DNA of 64,000 nt from Frankiales bacterium (GCA_025966315.1 JAOPUZ010000023.1:144260-208259); one strand, 5' to 3'. Numbered from the stretch's first letter, positions 9,897-20,013 are shown. Made by a program: numbers and translations. Notes: generated by a model not told the origin, from the sequence alone.

Positions 9897-9932
9897 TCGA
9901 ACGGGCGTAACAGCATTGTTATGCCCGTTCGA
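9897..9932 (-). terminator. Hairpin terminator downstream of ilvD
   Basis: Sixteen-base arms 9897-9912 and 9917-9932 pair (one G-U) around a GCAT loop, 50 bp beyond the ilvD stop. There is no U-run, as is common for terminator-like hairpins in GC-rich actinobacteria. It may also insulate ilvD from the divergently placed promoter region of the secreted protein. Confidence 0.65.
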
Positions 9933-9982
9933 CCCGCCGGGTACCGTCCCAGGGCCCTACCAGCCCAGGGCGGTCAGCCCTT

Positions 9983-11701
9983 CTAGAAGCAGACCGCACC
10001 GACCGCGGCCGATTGCACCAGCTTCGCGTACTTGCCGAGCACGCCGGTGTTGAAACGCGGCGGCAAGGGCTGCCACGCCGCTCGGCGCCGATCCAGCTCC
10101 TCGTCGTCGACGTCCAGCTCCAGGGTGCGGTTCGCGATATCGACCACGATCCGATCACCATCGGCGACCAGCGCGATCGGCCCACCGACCGCGGCCTCGG
10201 GAGCGACGTGACCGATGCACAAGCCGGTGGTGCCGCCGGAGAAGCGTCCGTCGGTCAGCAACAGGACATCCTTGCCCAGGCCGGCGCCCTTGATCGCACC
10301 CGTGATGGCCAGCATCTCGCGCATGCCCGGGCCGCCCTTGGGACCTTCCCAGCGGATGACGACGATGTCGCCCGCCTTCAGCGTGCCGTCGGCCACCGCC
10401 TGCATCGCGGGCTGCTCGCGGTCGAACACCCGGGCGGTGCCCTCGAAGACGTCGGCATCGAAGCCGGCCGTCTTGACCACTGCGCCTTCCGGGGCGAGGT
10501 TGCCGTGCAGGATCGTGAGTCCGCCGGTTTTGTGGATCGGGGCGTTGAAGCTGCGGATCACCGAACCGTCGGGCCGCGGCGGGGACAGGGTGGACAAGTT
10601 CTCGGCCAGCGTCTTGCCGGTCACCGTCAACGCCTCGCCGTGCATCAACCCCTCGTCGAGCAGTGCCTTCATCACGACCGGGATGCCGCCGATCCGATCG
10701 ATGTCGGTCATCACATACCGGCCGAACGGCTTCATATCGGCCAGGTGCGGCACCTTGTCGCCGATTCGGTTGAAGTCGGCCAGCGTCAGCTCGACCTCGG
10801 CCTCGCGGGCGATCGCCAGCAGGTGCAGCACGGCGTTGGTCGACCCGCCCAGCGCCATGACCACGGTGATCGCGTTCTCGAACGCCTCGCGGGTCATGAT
10901 GTCGCGCGAGGTGATGCCGGCGTCGATCAGCTTGACCGCCGCCTCCCCCGAGCGCTCGGCGTAGGCGTCCCGGCGTGAGTCCGGTGCGGGCGGGGCCGCG
11001 GATCCAGTCAGCGACATGCCCAGCGCTTCAGCCGCCGAGGCCATCGTGTTGGCGGTGTACATGCCGCCGCAGGCGCCCTCGCCCGGGCAGATTGCACGCT
11101 CGATCTCGTTCAGCTCGTCGCGAGTGATCTTGCCGGCCAGGCAGGCGCCGACACCCTCGAACGCGTCGATGATCGTGACGTCGTTACCGTGCAGCTAGCC
11201 GGGCAGCGTCGAGCCCGCGTAGAGGAACACCGACGCGACGTCCAGCCGGGCCGCGGCCATCAACATGCCGGGCAGCGACTTGTCACAGCCGGCCAGCAAC
11301 ACAGCCCCGTCCAGACACTCGGCGCGGAACACGGTTTCGACCGAGTCGGCAATCACCTCGCGCGACACCAGGGAGTAATGCATGCCGTCGTGACCCATCG
11401 AGATGCCGTCGGACACCGAGATGGTGCCGAACTCCAATGGGAAGCCGTCCGCGCCACGCACGCCGATCTTGGCTTGCTTGGCCAACCGGTCCAGCGACAG
11501 GTTGCACGGCGTGATCTCGTTCCAGGAGGAGGCCACACCGATCTGTGGTTTACGCCAGTCATCGTCGCCCATGCCCACCGCGCGCAGCATGCCGCGAGCG
11601 GCGGCGCGCTCGATGCCATCGGTCACGGCATGGGAATGCGGCTTCCGATCGGTAGCGGTGGACGGGCTGGCGGGCGCGGTGTCTGCAGAGTCGTCGGTCA
11701 C
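9983..11701 (-). pseudogene. ilvD: Dihydroxy-acid dehydratase gene interrupted by an in-frame TAG
   Basis: IlvD dehydrates dihydroxy-isovalerate and dihydroxy-methylvalerate, the step shared by Val and Ile synthesis. The full frame (GTG 11701 to 9983) would encode 572 residues, the family length. It is split by a single TAG at 11197-11195 after residue 168, within [26 protein letters not shown]. Both sides are perfectly conserved and in the same frame, so no frameshift is involved. The Fe-S cysteines are divided: PCNLSLDRL and [10 protein letters not shown] before the stop, PGEGACGGM after it. Neither fragment can be a complete enzyme. The lost codon was probably AAG (Lys). Nonsense mutation and sequencing or assembly error are both possible. 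Confidence 0.9.
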
Positions 11702-11787
11702 GAACGGAGCCTACGACGGCATCGCAACACGCAATAGACGTGGTCTCAATTCGTTGGCCCCGGTACGGGCATGACATCGTAAGAACC

Positions 11788-12162
11788 GTGACGCAGGTAC
11801 GCAGAACGGTGATCAGACACCCCAATTCGGCTTATTTCATCGTGGCATTCGTGGCCCTGTGTGCCACCGCGATCGTCCGGGGTCCGATCCAGGCGCTGAT
11901 CTACCTGATCCCGCTCGCCGGTGTGGTGTACATCGTGCGCACGGCGACCATTGTCGACGAGGACGGTCTGCGGGCCCGCGCCGTCTTCGGGGAACAAGCG
12001 GTCAGCTGGTCCGAGCTGACCGGACTGCGGCTGGCCGACTCCGGCGCCGTCTACGCCGTCGATGATGCCGGCAGCCAGCTCCGGCTGCCCTGCGTCCGCA
12101 GCACCAAACTCGAGCCGCTCATCCGAGCAGCCGACGGGCGCATCCCGGATCCGGCGGCTTGA
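11788..12162 (+). CDS. Small membrane protein with PH-like domain
   Basis: A 124-residue product starting at GTG 11788 (VTQVRRTVIRHPNSAYF); the reading frame is open further upstream but looks non-coding. Two hydrophobic segments (~12-30 and ~36-50, FIVAFVALCATAIV and ALIYLIPLAGVVYIV) are followed by a ~70-residue beta-rich domain (TIVDEDGLRARAVFGEQAVSWSEL) that resembles bacterial PH domains (bPH_6/DUF type). It is divergent from ilvD, an arrangement also remembered from mycobacteria (Rv0188/Rv0189c). Function unknown. A CATCGT -10-like box lies 7 nt before the GTG, so the transcript may be leaderless. Confidence 0.65.
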   Translation: MTQVRRTVIRHPNSAYFIVAFVALCATAIVRGPIQALIYLIPLAGVVYIVRTATIVDEDGLRARAVFGEQAVSWSELTGLRLADSGAVYAVDDAGSQLRLPCVRSTKLEPLIRAADGRIPDPAA

Positions 12163-12180
12163 CGCACACCTGCGGCCAGC

Positions 12181-12226
12181 GACACCTCGCGCAGACGGCA
12201 CCTCGCGCGGACGGCACCTCGCGCGG
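12181..12226. repeat. 16-bp tandem repeat, about 2.8 copies
   Basis: The unit GACGGCACCTCGCGCG occurs at 12194-12209 and 12210-12225 exactly, with a degraded first copy from 12181. It lies between the PH-domain gene and the LppZ-like gene. No dyad or coding frame explains it. Confidence 0.7.
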
Positions 12227-12306
12227 ACACTCATCGGCCGCCTCTAAGCCGGTACCTAGGCGCCAGGCCGTCAGCGCACTCGCTCCCACCAGGCAGACTG
12301 GACCCC

Positions 12307-13551
12307 GTGCCCGCTCGTCCCGCTCACCCCGTCCGGCGTTGCCGCGCGCGGCTATGGGCCGCTGCGTTGCTCGCGCTACCGGTGCTGGCAGCCTGCAGTT
12401 CGGGAGCGGCCGGCAGCACGCCCACCTGGGTGCCACAGCCGGATATCGGCGCCGATATCAACCCCACCCCGGAACTGCCGGGTAGCGCCGTACCGGAGCC
12501 ACAACCGTCCACCCCGAACACGCCGAACCCCGGCGGCAGCCCGCAGGCTCCCGGGTCCGCCGCCCCGTCCCCATCGGCGAACCAGGATCCGTCGGTCGTG
12601 GCCACGAAGCTGAATCAACCAACCGGGCTGGTGGTGTTACCCGACGGCACAGCTCTGGTCGGTGAACGGACCACGGGACGGATCTATCGCGTTCAGCCGA
12701 CGGCCGGCCAGCCCGCAGCCCTCGTCCAGACCCTGGCCGGTGTGGATGGCAGCGGCGACGGCGGCCTGCTCGACCTGGCGCTGTCGCCGACGTTCGCGCA
12801 GGACGGGCTGATCTACGCCTACCTGACGACGGCCACCGACAACCGCGTCGTCCATTTCGCCGTCGGCTCGGCCCCCTCGCCGGTGATCGTCGGCATCCCC
12901 CGGGGCGCGCGCCACAATGCGGGCCGAATCGCCTTCGATGCGACTGGGTCACTGCTCACCGGTACCGGTGACGCCAACAGCCCCGCCGCCGCCCGGAGCG
13001 CGACCAGCTTGGCCGGCAAGATCCTGCGCACCACGGACATCGGACGTCCGGCGGCCGACAACCCCGACCCGAGCTCGATCATCTACGCCTCGGGTTTCTC
13101 GACCGTGACGGGTTTGTGCGTCGATGCCCAGACCGGAACCCGAGCAGTCATCTCGGCCGGCAGCCCCGATGAGGTCAATCTGATCACCGCGGGTGGCAAC
13201 TACGGGCCGACCGGCGCTCCAAACACGCCGGCTCCGAAAGCTCCGGCCGCGACCTTGCCGGCGGCGATGTCGGGTGCCGGCGGCTGTGCCTTGGCTGACG
13301 GGCAACTTTTCGTCGCTACCTCGACCGGCAAGTCGCTTGCGACCGCGACGATCGCGACCAGCGGCAAGGTGGGCAGCTTCGCCGCCGGTCTGACCGGCAA
13401 GTACGGGCGGCTGCGCACCGTCGTGGCCGGCCCGGATGGCGCGCTCTGGCTGACCACCAGCAACCGCGACGGGCTAGGCAAGCCGGTCGCCGACGATGAC
13501 CGGGTGATCCGGATCTCGGCCGCGCAGGGTGGCGCCGCATCCGTACTCTGA
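12307..13551 (+). CDS. lppZ: LppZ-like lipoprotein, sugar dehydrogenase fold
   Basis: 414 residues from GTG. The N-terminal basic and hydrophobic stretch ends in a lipobox (VLAAC, Cys ~31), so the protein is lipid-anchored outside the membrane. A Pro/Ser/Gly linker (~32-98) leads to a six-bladed propeller of the PQQ-type glucose/sorbosone dehydrogenase family: LNQPTGLVVLPDGTALVGERTTGRIYRV, the GGLLDLALSPTF segment, HNAGRIAFDATGSLLTGTGD and DEVNLITAGGNYG. Homologous to mycobacterial LppZ, which by recollection also lies close to gatCAB. Catalytic activity is not established for the family, and PQQ dependence is only by analogy. Confidence 0.8.
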   Translation: MPARPAHPVRRCRARLWAAALLALPVLAACSSGAAGSTPTWVPQPDIGADINPTPELPGSAVPEPQPSTPNTPNPGGSPQAPGSAAPSPSANQDPSVVATKLNQPTGLVVLPDGTALVGERTTGRIYRVQPTAGQPAALVQTLAGVDGSGDGGLLDLALSPTFAQDGLIYAYLTTATDNRVVHFAVGSAPSPVIVGIPRGARHNAGRIAFDATGSLLTGTGDANSPAAARSATSLAGKILRTTDIGRPAADNPDPSSIIYASGFSTVTGLCVDAQTGTRAVISAGSPDEVNLITAGGNYGPTGAPNTPAPKAPAATLPAAMSGAGGCALADGQLFVATSTGKSLATATIATSGKVGSFAAGLTGKYGRLRTVVAGPDGALWLTTSNRDGLGKPVADDDRVIRISAAQGGAASVL

Positions 13552-13586
13552 CCGGTCCGCTGCGCTGGGCCGTCGGGCGACACTGA

Positions 13587-13607
13587 CCGGTCCACCGATC
13601 GGACCGG
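13587..13607. terminator. Short hairpin between convergent lppZ and gatB
   Basis: CCGGTCC (13587-13593) pairs with GGACCGG (13601-13607) around a 7-nt loop in the 60-bp convergent gap. It could end both transcripts. No U-run. Confidence 0.5.
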
Positions 13608-13611
13608 GCCG

Positions 13612-15114
13612 CTAGTCGGTTACGCCGAGGCGTTCCAGCAGAATGCCGCGTACCGCGGCGGCGTCGGCTTGTCCCTTGGTTGCCTTCATCACCGCGCCGA
13701 CCAGGGCGCCCACCGCCGCGACCTTGCCGGAACGGACCTTCTCGGCTACGTCCGGGTTGGCGGCGATCGCGGCGTCGGCGGCGTCGGTCAACGCCGAGCT
13801 GTCCGACACCACGGCCAGCCCGCGCTCGGCGACGACCGCATCGACCTCGTGGCCGGTCTCGAGCACCGCGTCGACGACCTGGCGGGCCAGCGCGGTGGTC
13901 AGCGACCCCGAACTCACCAGGGCAACCACCCGCGCCACCTGGCTCGGGGTGATCGGCAGCGCTGATGCTTCGATTTCGCGGGCGTTGGCGAGCTGAGCCA
14001 GGTAGCCGACCCACCAGTTGCGGGCCTCGGACGCCGGCGCGCCCGCGTCGATGGTGGCCGCAACGACGTCGACGACGCCCGCGTTACTCATCTTGGCCAG
14101 CTCGTCGGTGGAGAAGCCGAGTTCGGCCCGCAACCGGGTCCGGCGCGCCGCCGGCAGCTCGGGCAGCGCGGCGCGCAGCTCGGCCACCCAGGCGGGGTCC
14201 GGAGCAATCGGGACAAGGTCGGGCTCGGGGAAATAGCGGTAGTCGGTCGCCTCTTCTTTGCTGCGACCGGATCGGGTCTCGCCGGTCGTCTCCTGGAAGT
14301 GCCGGGTCTCTTGCTTGATCCGGCCGCCGGCATCGAGGATCTCGGCCTGCCGGATGACCTCGGACCGGACGGCCCGTTCCACGCTGCGCAGCGAGTTAAC
14401 GTTCTTGGTCTCGGTCCGGGTGCCCCATTCGGTGGCACCCACCGGCATCAGTGAGGTGTTGACGTCACAGCGCAGGCTGCCCTGCTCCATCCGTACGTCG
14501 GACACGCCGAGCGTTCGCAGGATGTCGCGCAACTCGGTGACGTAAGCCTTGGCCACCTCAGGAGCCAACGCACCGGTCCCTTCGACGGGCTTGGTCACGA
14601 TCTCGACCAACGGGATACCAGCGCGGTTGAAGTCCACCAGCGAGTAGTCCGCCCCGTGAATCCGCCCGGTCGCGCCACCGACATGGGTGTTCTTGCCGGT
14701 GTCTTCTTCCATATGCACCCGCTCGATGCCGACCCGGTAGGTCTTACCGTCGACATCGACGTCGAGGTAGCCCTCTACGCAGATCGGTTCGTCGTACTGC
14801 GAGATCTGGAAGTTCTTCGGCATGTCGGGATAGAAGTAGTTCTTACGGGCGAAGCGGCACCACTCGACGATGGAGCAGTTGAGCGCCAGACCGATTTTGA
14901 TGATGGACTCGATGGCCTTGGCGTTGGCCACCGGCAGCGCGCCCGGCAGGCCCAAACACACCGGGCAGGTATGGGTGTTCGGCGCGGCGCCGAACTCGGT
15001 GGAGCACCCGCAGAACATCTTCGACACGGTGCCTAGCTCGACGTGGGTCTCGAGTCCGATCACCGGTTCGTAGCGGGCGACAACGTCCGTGTAGTCCAAG
15101 CTCAGCGTGGTCAT
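13612..15114 (-). CDS. gatB: Asp-tRNA(Asn)/Glu-tRNA(Gln) amidotransferase subunit B
   Basis: tRNA-binding kinase-like subunit of the GatCAB transamidosome, which phosphorylates the misacylated Glu/Asp and receives ammonia from GatA. 500 residues from [21 protein letters not shown]. The zinc site is FCGCSTEFG...THTCPVC. The cradle-domain signature ([24 protein letters not shown]) and C-terminal helical and YqeY-like tail are present. The ATG overlaps the gatA stop as ATGA. A 72-codon upstream extension within gatA is rejected. Confidence 0.96.
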   Translation of the reverse strand: MTTLSLDYTDVVARYEPVIGLETHVELGTVSKMFCGCSTEFGAAPNTHTCPVCLGLPGALPVANAKAIESIIKIGLALNCSIVEWCRFARKNYFYPDMPKNFQISQYDEPICVEGYLDVDVDGKTYRVGIERVHMEEDTGKNTHVGGATGRIHGADYSLVDFNRAGIPLVEIVTKPVEGTGALAPEVAKAYVTELRDILRTLGVSDVRMEQGSLRCDVNTSLMPVGATEWGTRTETKNVNSLRSVERAVRSEVIRQAEILDAGGRIKQETRHFQETTGETRSGRSKEEATDYRYFPEPDLVPIAPDPAWVAELRAALPELPAARRTRLRAELGFSTDELAKMSNAGVVDVVAATIDAGAPASEARNWWVGYLAQLANAREIEASALPITPSQVARVVALVSSGSLTTALARQVVDAVLETGHEVDAVVAERGLAVVSDSSALTDAADAAIAANPDVAEKVRSGKVAAVGALVGAVMKATKGQADAAAVRGILLERLGVTD

Positions 15115-16634
15115 CGGGCACCTCCGAGCGTGGGGATCCGTCCGAGAATCGGGCCGTTGGCCGCGTTGTACGCCGCTTCGAAGGCAGCGCCGACCCGGTA
15201 GCAACGATCGTCGGCCATCGTCGGGGCCATGATCTGCAGGCCGACCGGCAACGCGGGCCCGGTTTCGTCGGACAAACCGCACGGTACCGAGATGGCCGGC
15301 GTGCCGGCCAGCGATGCCGGCAACGTGCACAGATCGTTGACGTACATCGCCATCGGGTCGGCCACTCGCTCACCGATCCCGAAGGCCACGAACGGAGACG
15401 TCGGCGAGATCAGCACATCAGTCGTGGCGAATGCCGCGGCAAAATCTCGCGAGATCAGCGTGCGAACCTTCTGCGCCTGCCCGTAGTACGCGTCGTAGTA
15501 GCCCGAGGACAGCGCGTACGTGCCGATCATGATTCGACGCTTGACCTCGGCGCCGAACCCGGCCTCGCGGGTGAGCGACATGACTTCCTCGAGCGAGTGA
15601 CCGCCGTCGTCGCCGACGCGAAGTCCGTACCGGACAGAATCGAAGCGGGCCAGGTTGGACGAGCATTCGCTCGGTGCGATCAGGTAATACGCCGCGAGGG
15701 CATAGTCGAAGTTCGGGCAACTCACCTCGACGATGTCTGCCCCCAGACCGCGCAACGTCTCGACCGCGGCGGCAAAAGAGTCGAGGACGCCCTGCTGGTA
15801 GCCGCCGTTGAGCCCGGTCAGCTCAGTCACGATTCCGACCCGGACACCGGCCAGCTCACCGAGGGCACCGTCGCGGGCCGCGGCGACGACATCAGGACCG
15901 GGATTGGGGATCGACGTCGAATCACACGGATCGTGCCCGGCGATCACCTGGTGCAGCAGGGCGGTGTCGAGCACGGTGCGGCCGAACGGGCCGGCCTGAT
16001 CGAGTGATGATGAGAATGCGATCAGCCCGTAGCGGCTGACCGCGCCGTAAGTGGGCTTGTGGCCGACGATGCCGGTGACGGCCGCCGGCTGACGAATCGA
16101 GCCACCGGTGTCGGTGCCGATGGACAAGGGCGCCTCGAAAGCGGCCACCGCGGCGGACGAGCCACCCGACGAGCCACCCGGGACGCGGCCGAGATCCCAC
16201 GGATTGTGGGTCGGGAAGAAGGCCGAATTCTCGGTCGAGGACCCCATCGCGAACTCGTCCATGTTGGTCTTGCCCAACATCACGATGCCGGCCTGCTTGA
16301 TGCGGGTGGTCACGGTGGCGTCGTAAGGCGGCACCCATCCCTGCAGGATTTTCGAGCCTGCGGTGGTCTCGAGCCCTTTGGTGACAACCACGTCTTTCAT
16401 GGCCAGCGGCACACCGGCCAGCGGACCGAGGTGCTCACCGGCACTTCGGCGGGCATCGACGGCGGCCGCGGCGGCCAAGGCGCCGACGGCATCGACCTGC
16501 AGGAACGCCTTGACATCGCCGTCCACTTCAGTGATCCGGTCCAGGTGCGCCTGCGCGACCTCGACCGCGCTCACTGAACCGTCCCGCACTGCCGCGGCCG
16601 TATCGGCGGCGGTCAACTCGAACAGCGCGGCCAT
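15111..16634 (-). CDS. gatA: Asp-tRNA(Asn)/Glu-tRNA(Gln) amidotransferase subunit A
   Basis: Amidase subunit that releases ammonia from glutamine for transamidation. 507 residues. The Lys-cisSer-Ser triad is readable: Lys in MKDVVVTKG, the glycine/serine-rich amidase signature [14 protein letters not shown], and the nucleophile in [14 protein letters not shown]. The start overlaps the gatC stop by one base (TAATG). Order gatC-gatA-gatB is typical, and its presence implies that Gln-tRNA and possibly Asn-tRNA are made indirectly. Confidence 0.96.
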   Translation of the reverse strand: MAALFELTAADTAAAVRDGSVSAVEVAQAHLDRITEVDGDVKAFLQVDAVGALAAAAAVDARRSAGEHLGPLAGVPLAMKDVVVTKGLETTAGSKILQGWVPPYDATVTTRIKQAGIVMLGKTNMDEFAMGSSTENSAFFPTHNPWDLGRVPGGSSGGSSAAVAAFEAPLSIGTDTGGSIRQPAAVTGIVGHKPTYGAVSRYGLIAFSSSLDQAGPFGRTVLDTALLHQVIAGHDPCDSTSIPNPGPDVVAAARDGALGELAGVRVGIVTELTGLNGGYQQGVLDSFAAAVETLRGLGADIVEVSCPNFDYALAAYYLIAPSECSSNLARFDSVRYGLRVGDDGGHSLEEVMSLTREAGFGAEVKRRIMIGTYALSSGYYDAYYGQAQKVRTLISRDFAAAFATTDVLISPTSPFVAFGIGERVADPMAMYVNDLCTLPASLAGTPAISVPCGLSDETGPALPVGLQIMAPTMADDRCYRVGAAFEAAYNAANGPILGRIPTLGGAR

Positions 16635-16945
16635 TATTCTTCCTCACCCAGGATCTGCGGTACCCGAAAGCGGTCTTCTTCAACCGACGGCGCCCCGGCC
16701 AGCACATCGTCGCGGAGGAGCGATGGCACCAGCACGTCCGGACGGAAGACATTCTCCAGCGGGACGGCGTGAGAGGTCGGCGGGATATCGGCCGCCGCGA
16801 CCTCGCCGACTCGGGCGACCGCGCCCAGAATCACTTCGAGCTGTTCGGCGAAGACGTTGAGTTCGTCGTCGGTGACGGCCAGCCGGGCCAGTTTCGCCAG
16901 ATGGGCAACTTCGTCTCGAGTCAGTGCGCTGCGGGTGTCGGACAC
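16634..16945 (-). CDS. gatC: Asp-tRNA(Asn)/Glu-tRNA(Gln) amidotransferase subunit C
   Basis: Small linker subunit that wraps GatA and GatB. 103 residues, GTG start, with [22 protein letters not shown] at the N-terminus and the conserved C-terminal [23 protein letters not shown]. It is the first gene of the operon. A -10 box TAGACT lies 8 nt before the GTG with no ribosome site between, suggesting a leaderless mRNA. Confidence 0.95.
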   Translation of the reverse strand: MSDTRSALTRDEVAHLAKLARLAVTDDELNVFAEQLEVILGAVARVGEVAAADIPPTSHAVPLENVFRPDVLVPSLLRDDVLAGAPSVEEDRFRVPQILGEEE

Positions 16946-16953
16946 ACCGAGTG

Positions 16954-16959
16954 AGTCTA
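16954..16959 (-). promoter_or_regulatory. -10 box of gatCAB, leaderless type
   Basis: TAGACT on the minus strand fits TANNNT and ends 8 nt before the gatC GTG, so transcription would start at or next to the start codon. No clear -35. The 16960-17073 spacer holds imperfect CGAGT-GGTTC repeats only. Confidence 0.5.
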
Positions 16960-17073
16960 GGACCTGACGGCGACCCCGGGCAGCCCGGTGCCCGCTGCGT
17001 TGCGGTTCGCTGTCCGATTCGCGGGCCAGCTGTCGAGTTGGTTCCCGAGTAGGTTCGCGAGTTGGTTCGCCGA

Positions 17074-18618
17074 CTATGCCGTCAGGCGCATCGCTGCGCT
17101 CACTTCATTTTCGTCCGCCGGGCCGGACGACTCGATCTCGCAGCGATTACGCCCGGCCGCCTTGGCCCGGTACAGCGCACGGTCGGCCGCGCCGAGCAGC
17201 GTCATCGATGTCGCGGATCCATCCTGGGAGATCGCTACCCCGACGCTGCCACTGATCGGTACCGGCGCCTGGGCATTGACCAGGCTGGCGCGAAGTCGTT
17301 CGGCCGCGGCGCTCGCGTCGGACCGGGTTACCCCGGCGAGCACCACGCCGAATTCCTCGCCTCCGTAACGAGCCACCACGTCCGTCGAGCGGGTCGCGGA
17401 CTGTAGCGCTGACGCGGCGACCCGCAGCACCTCGTCGCCGACCAGGTGGCCGTGCTCGTCGTTCACTCGTTTGAAGTGGTCGAGATCGACGAGCGCCACC
17501 GCAATCGAGCCGCCCGTCCGTTGAGCGCGAGCCAATTCGCGCGCCAGATGCTCATCGAACATCCGCCGGTTCAACACCCCGGTGAGGCCGTCGGTGCTGG
17601 CCGCGTTGCGCAGTTGGCGGACGAGCATCGCCCGGGCCAGCGCCAGCCCCGACTGCGACGCCGCCTGGCTGGCGGTGGACAGCATCCAGCGTTGCAGACC
17701 GATCCGGGCCGTGCGCCGCGGAACTTCCAGCACCAGCCAGCCACCGATGGTGCGATCCACCGGGATCGGCAGGACCACGGCAGTGCCCAGGTTCGGAAGC
17801 ACCCGATCCAGATGCGGGTTTCGGGCCGCCACGACCCGGCGCAGCAACACCGGCGCACCGCTGTCGTTGGCCTCGGACAGCGCCTGGTCTGCAGCCAAAT
17901 CCGTCACCGCGTCGGCCAGGATCACGATTCCTCGCGTCATCGACAGTTCGGTCACCATCGTGCGGGTCAGCAAGCCGGCGATCTCGTCGGCATTCTGCAG
18001 TAGTTGCAATGCCACGGCCAGTTCATGCAGCACCTCGGCCGAGAACCGCCGCTTCTTCAATTCCCGTTCGTTGGTGGCCGCAAACGTCGAGGTCGTCAGC
18101 GCGGTGAGCCATATCGCGGCAAGGAATACGACGTAGTGCCGGTAAGGAAATTCAGTCGTTGCCGTGACCGCCTGGAACACGCCGTCGCGTACCATTTCGA
18201 TCGCGCACATCACGGCAATCGAGTGCCATAACGCCACCTTGATGCCAGACCTGAACGACATCAGCAGACAGACGCCCATCACGTGCACGACGATGAGGTA
18301 CGTGACCATGCCGGTTGGGCCACCGAGGCTCACCAGCAGAATCGCGCCGCACAGACCGTCGGCCAGTAATCCGGCGGAGGCAATCGCAATCGCGAATTGC
18401 CGGCCCACTCGCGGCGACAGCGGCGTAAGCAGGCACAGCACCAGGTAGCCGACGGCCATCGGCGGCAGGGGTAATCCAACGTCGGCACGCTCACTGGGCA
18501 GGGCCTGCCACAATACGATGGCGGCGGCGAGCAGGCCGAGCCGCAACGCGGTGGCCCACCGGATGCGATCAGCCAGCGGGACCAGGCCACGCCGGGACGG
18601 GTCTTGCTTTTTACTCAT
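17074..18618 (-). CDS. Membrane-bound diguanylate cyclase (GGDEF)
   Basis: 514 residues. About six transmembrane segments fill residues ~25-185, followed by a GAF-like region (~195-335) and a C-terminal GGDEF domain (~345-500). The active-site loop is intact as YGGEEF (~422). The RSTD motif five residues before it matches the inhibitory I-site RxxD, so product inhibition is expected. DGLTGVLNRRMFDEHL and LVDLDHFKRVND (Mg and GTP binding) are conserved. No EAL domain. It should make c-di-GMP in response to a membrane or cytoplasmic cue. Its ATG overlaps the stop of the upstream TasA-like gene (ATGA), which ties it to surface-protein production. Confidence 0.92.
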   Translation of the reverse strand: MSKKQDPSRRGLVPLADRIRWATALRLGLLAAAIVLWQALPSERADVGLPLPPMAVGYLVLCLLTPLSPRVGRQFAIAIASAGLLADGLCGAILLVSLGGPTGMVTYLIVVHVMGVCLLMSFRSGIKVALWHSIAVMCAIEMVRDGVFQAVTATTEFPYRHYVVFLAAIWLTALTTSTFAATNERELKKRRFSAEVLHELAVALQLLQNADEIAGLLTRTMVTELSMTRGIVILADAVTDLAADQALSEANDSGAPVLLRRVVAARNPHLDRVLPNLGTAVVLPIPVDRTIGGWLVLEVPRRTARIGLQRWMLSTASQAASQSGLALARAMLVRQLRNAASTDGLTGVLNRRMFDEHLARELARAQRTGGSIAVALVDLDHFKRVNDEHGHLVGDEVLRVAASALQSATRSTDVVARYGGEEFGVVLAGVTRSDASAAAERLRASLVNAQAPVPISGSVGVAISQDGSATSMTLLGAADRALYRAKAAGRNRCEIESSGPADENEVSAAMRLTA

Positions 18619-19781
18619 GGCAGTTCCTTACGGGATTCGGATACACGGTTTTCGGAATGAGTGGATTCGGATTGACGGGTTTTCGCCCGCAAGTGCGGGA
18701 ATTGAATTCTTGGGCTGCGGAACAACGGCGCTCGTGACAACTTGGGATCGGAATGATCCATCCGGTTCTGGATCAACAGGAATACGACGACCAGCACGAG
18801 CAGTGCGACGGGGAATGCGGCCCGGGTGGCCAGTCCGGCCGCGACCGCCTGTAGCGCAACCCAGTGGTCCGCAGCCGTGACCTGAGTGCTCGCCGTCGAC
18901 GGCGTCGGGCTCGAGGGGTCGTCGACGGCGGCCGCCGCGCCGGTGTCACGCGGGTGGGCTCGCGCCGTCGGAGCAGGTTGGCCGGTCGGCGTAGCGGTTG
19001 GCACGGCCGGACTCGAGCGCGCCGAACCGGTACCCACGGGCGGCCCTGAGGTCGAACCGGCGGAGGTCGAGCCGGCGGAGGTCGAGCTGGGCCACGCGGT
19101 GGCGGGCCTGGAGGTGGGCGACGCGGTGACGGTAATCGAGGGATCAGCAGGAGTTCCGGACGGCGCGATCGAGGCGAAAACCGCGTCCCACTCGAAATCG
19201 GCGCTCGCCGAGGTGCCCTGGGCGGTATCGACGTCGGCCACCTGCACGTCGAAACGAAACGTTGCCGACGCGACCGAGGACGAACCGGCACGTTGCCAGC
19301 CGGTATCCAGGGGGTCCTCGCGGGCGCCGAGCCCGGCTAGGGTGCCGTCGTAGAGCGGTTCGCCCTGGAAGTCCGCACACGAGTTCTGCTCGCCACTACC
19401 GACGGAAACTCGCACCATCAACCAAGTTGACAGCTCGCCGGTGACGTCATCGGCGCGTAGCACGACTCGCTGTCCGGCCCCGGTTCCGGGAATGCTCACG
19501 ATCGTGCAGCGACTCACTTCTCGTCCCGGCTGCAAGTCGTGATCATCGAACAAGGCGGGTTCGCTCGGCGCCGACGGATCCGCCTCGGACGGCGACGCGG
19601 CCGAGTTGGCGGCAAGCCGCATCGAATAGATGCGGCCACCGGCATCGTGACTCGGTGATTGCGCGCCTCGCCCGAGCCCAATTCCGGCAACGGCCAGCAG
19701 CGCGGTCAGCAGGAATGCGGGCAACGCGTAAAGGTAGGCAGAAGCGTTGCCACGCGTGGGGTTTTTCGCCGTACCGGTCAC
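18615..19781 (-). CDS. Membrane-anchored TasA/camelysin-like surface protein
   Basis: 388 residues, GTG start. N-terminal hydrophobic signal ALPAFLLTALLAVAGIGLG (~18-36), then an exported domain (~70-200) with the pattern LQPGREVSRCTIVSIPGTG...NSCADFQGEPLYDGTLAGLG...QGTSASADFEWDAVF. This is the same L.PG....C..V...G layout as the neighbouring TasA-like protein and camelysin-type SipW substrates. A Ser/Thr/Pro-rich stalk (~205-310) leads to a second membrane segment (~325-343) and a basic ~45-residue cytoplasmic tail. The two Cys could form a disulfide. It is the first gene of a two-gene operon with the diguanylate cyclase. Assignment rests on pattern, not on a database match. Confidence 0.65.
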   Translation of the reverse strand: MTGTAKNPTRGNASAYLYALPAFLLTALLAVAGIGLGRGAQSPSHDAGGRIYSMRLAANSAASPSEADPSAPSEPALFDDHDLQPGREVSRCTIVSIPGTGAGQRVVLRADDVTGELSTWLMVRVSVGSGEQNSCADFQGEPLYDGTLAGLGAREDPLDTGWQRAGSSSVASATFRFDVQVADVDTAQGTSASADFEWDAVFASIAPSGTPADPSITVTASPTSRPATAWPSSTSAGSTSAGSTSGPPVGTGSARSSPAVPTATPTGQPAPTARAHPRDTGAAAAVDDPSSPTPSTASTQVTAADHWVALQAVAAGLATRAAFPVALLVLVVVFLLIQNRMDHSDPKLSRAPLFRSPRIQFPHLRAKTRQSESTHSENRVSESRKELP

Positions 19782-20013
19782 CCGTATTTGATCGGTTTAG
19801 TGCGGCATCAATTGAGTGATGCGGGGCCTTGCGACCGTACTTCTTGGGCCGATGCGCACAAGGTTAGGCCCGCAGACCCAAACATGTTGACTTTGCTTGG
19901 GCTGGTCCGACACCGCCCGATTGGTTGGGCACAGAACGTTTTCGCAACCTATCAAATCCATTGGTATGACCCAACCAGGTCATCCCGTCAATCCAGAGAA
20001 AGCAGGCCACACC

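Noticed and set aside
9983..11062. Independent downstream gene starting at ATG 11062 within ilvD
   Set aside because: The 359-codon fragment lacks the first two Fe-S cysteines and has no ribosome site; it is the remainder of ilvD after the TAG.
19782..20013. Three TTGGGC hexamers as a regulator site in the TasA island control region
   Set aside because: Spacing is irregular (53 and 28 bp) and the hexamer is common in GC-rich DNA, so it is not supported as an operator. No good -10/-35 pair was found there either.
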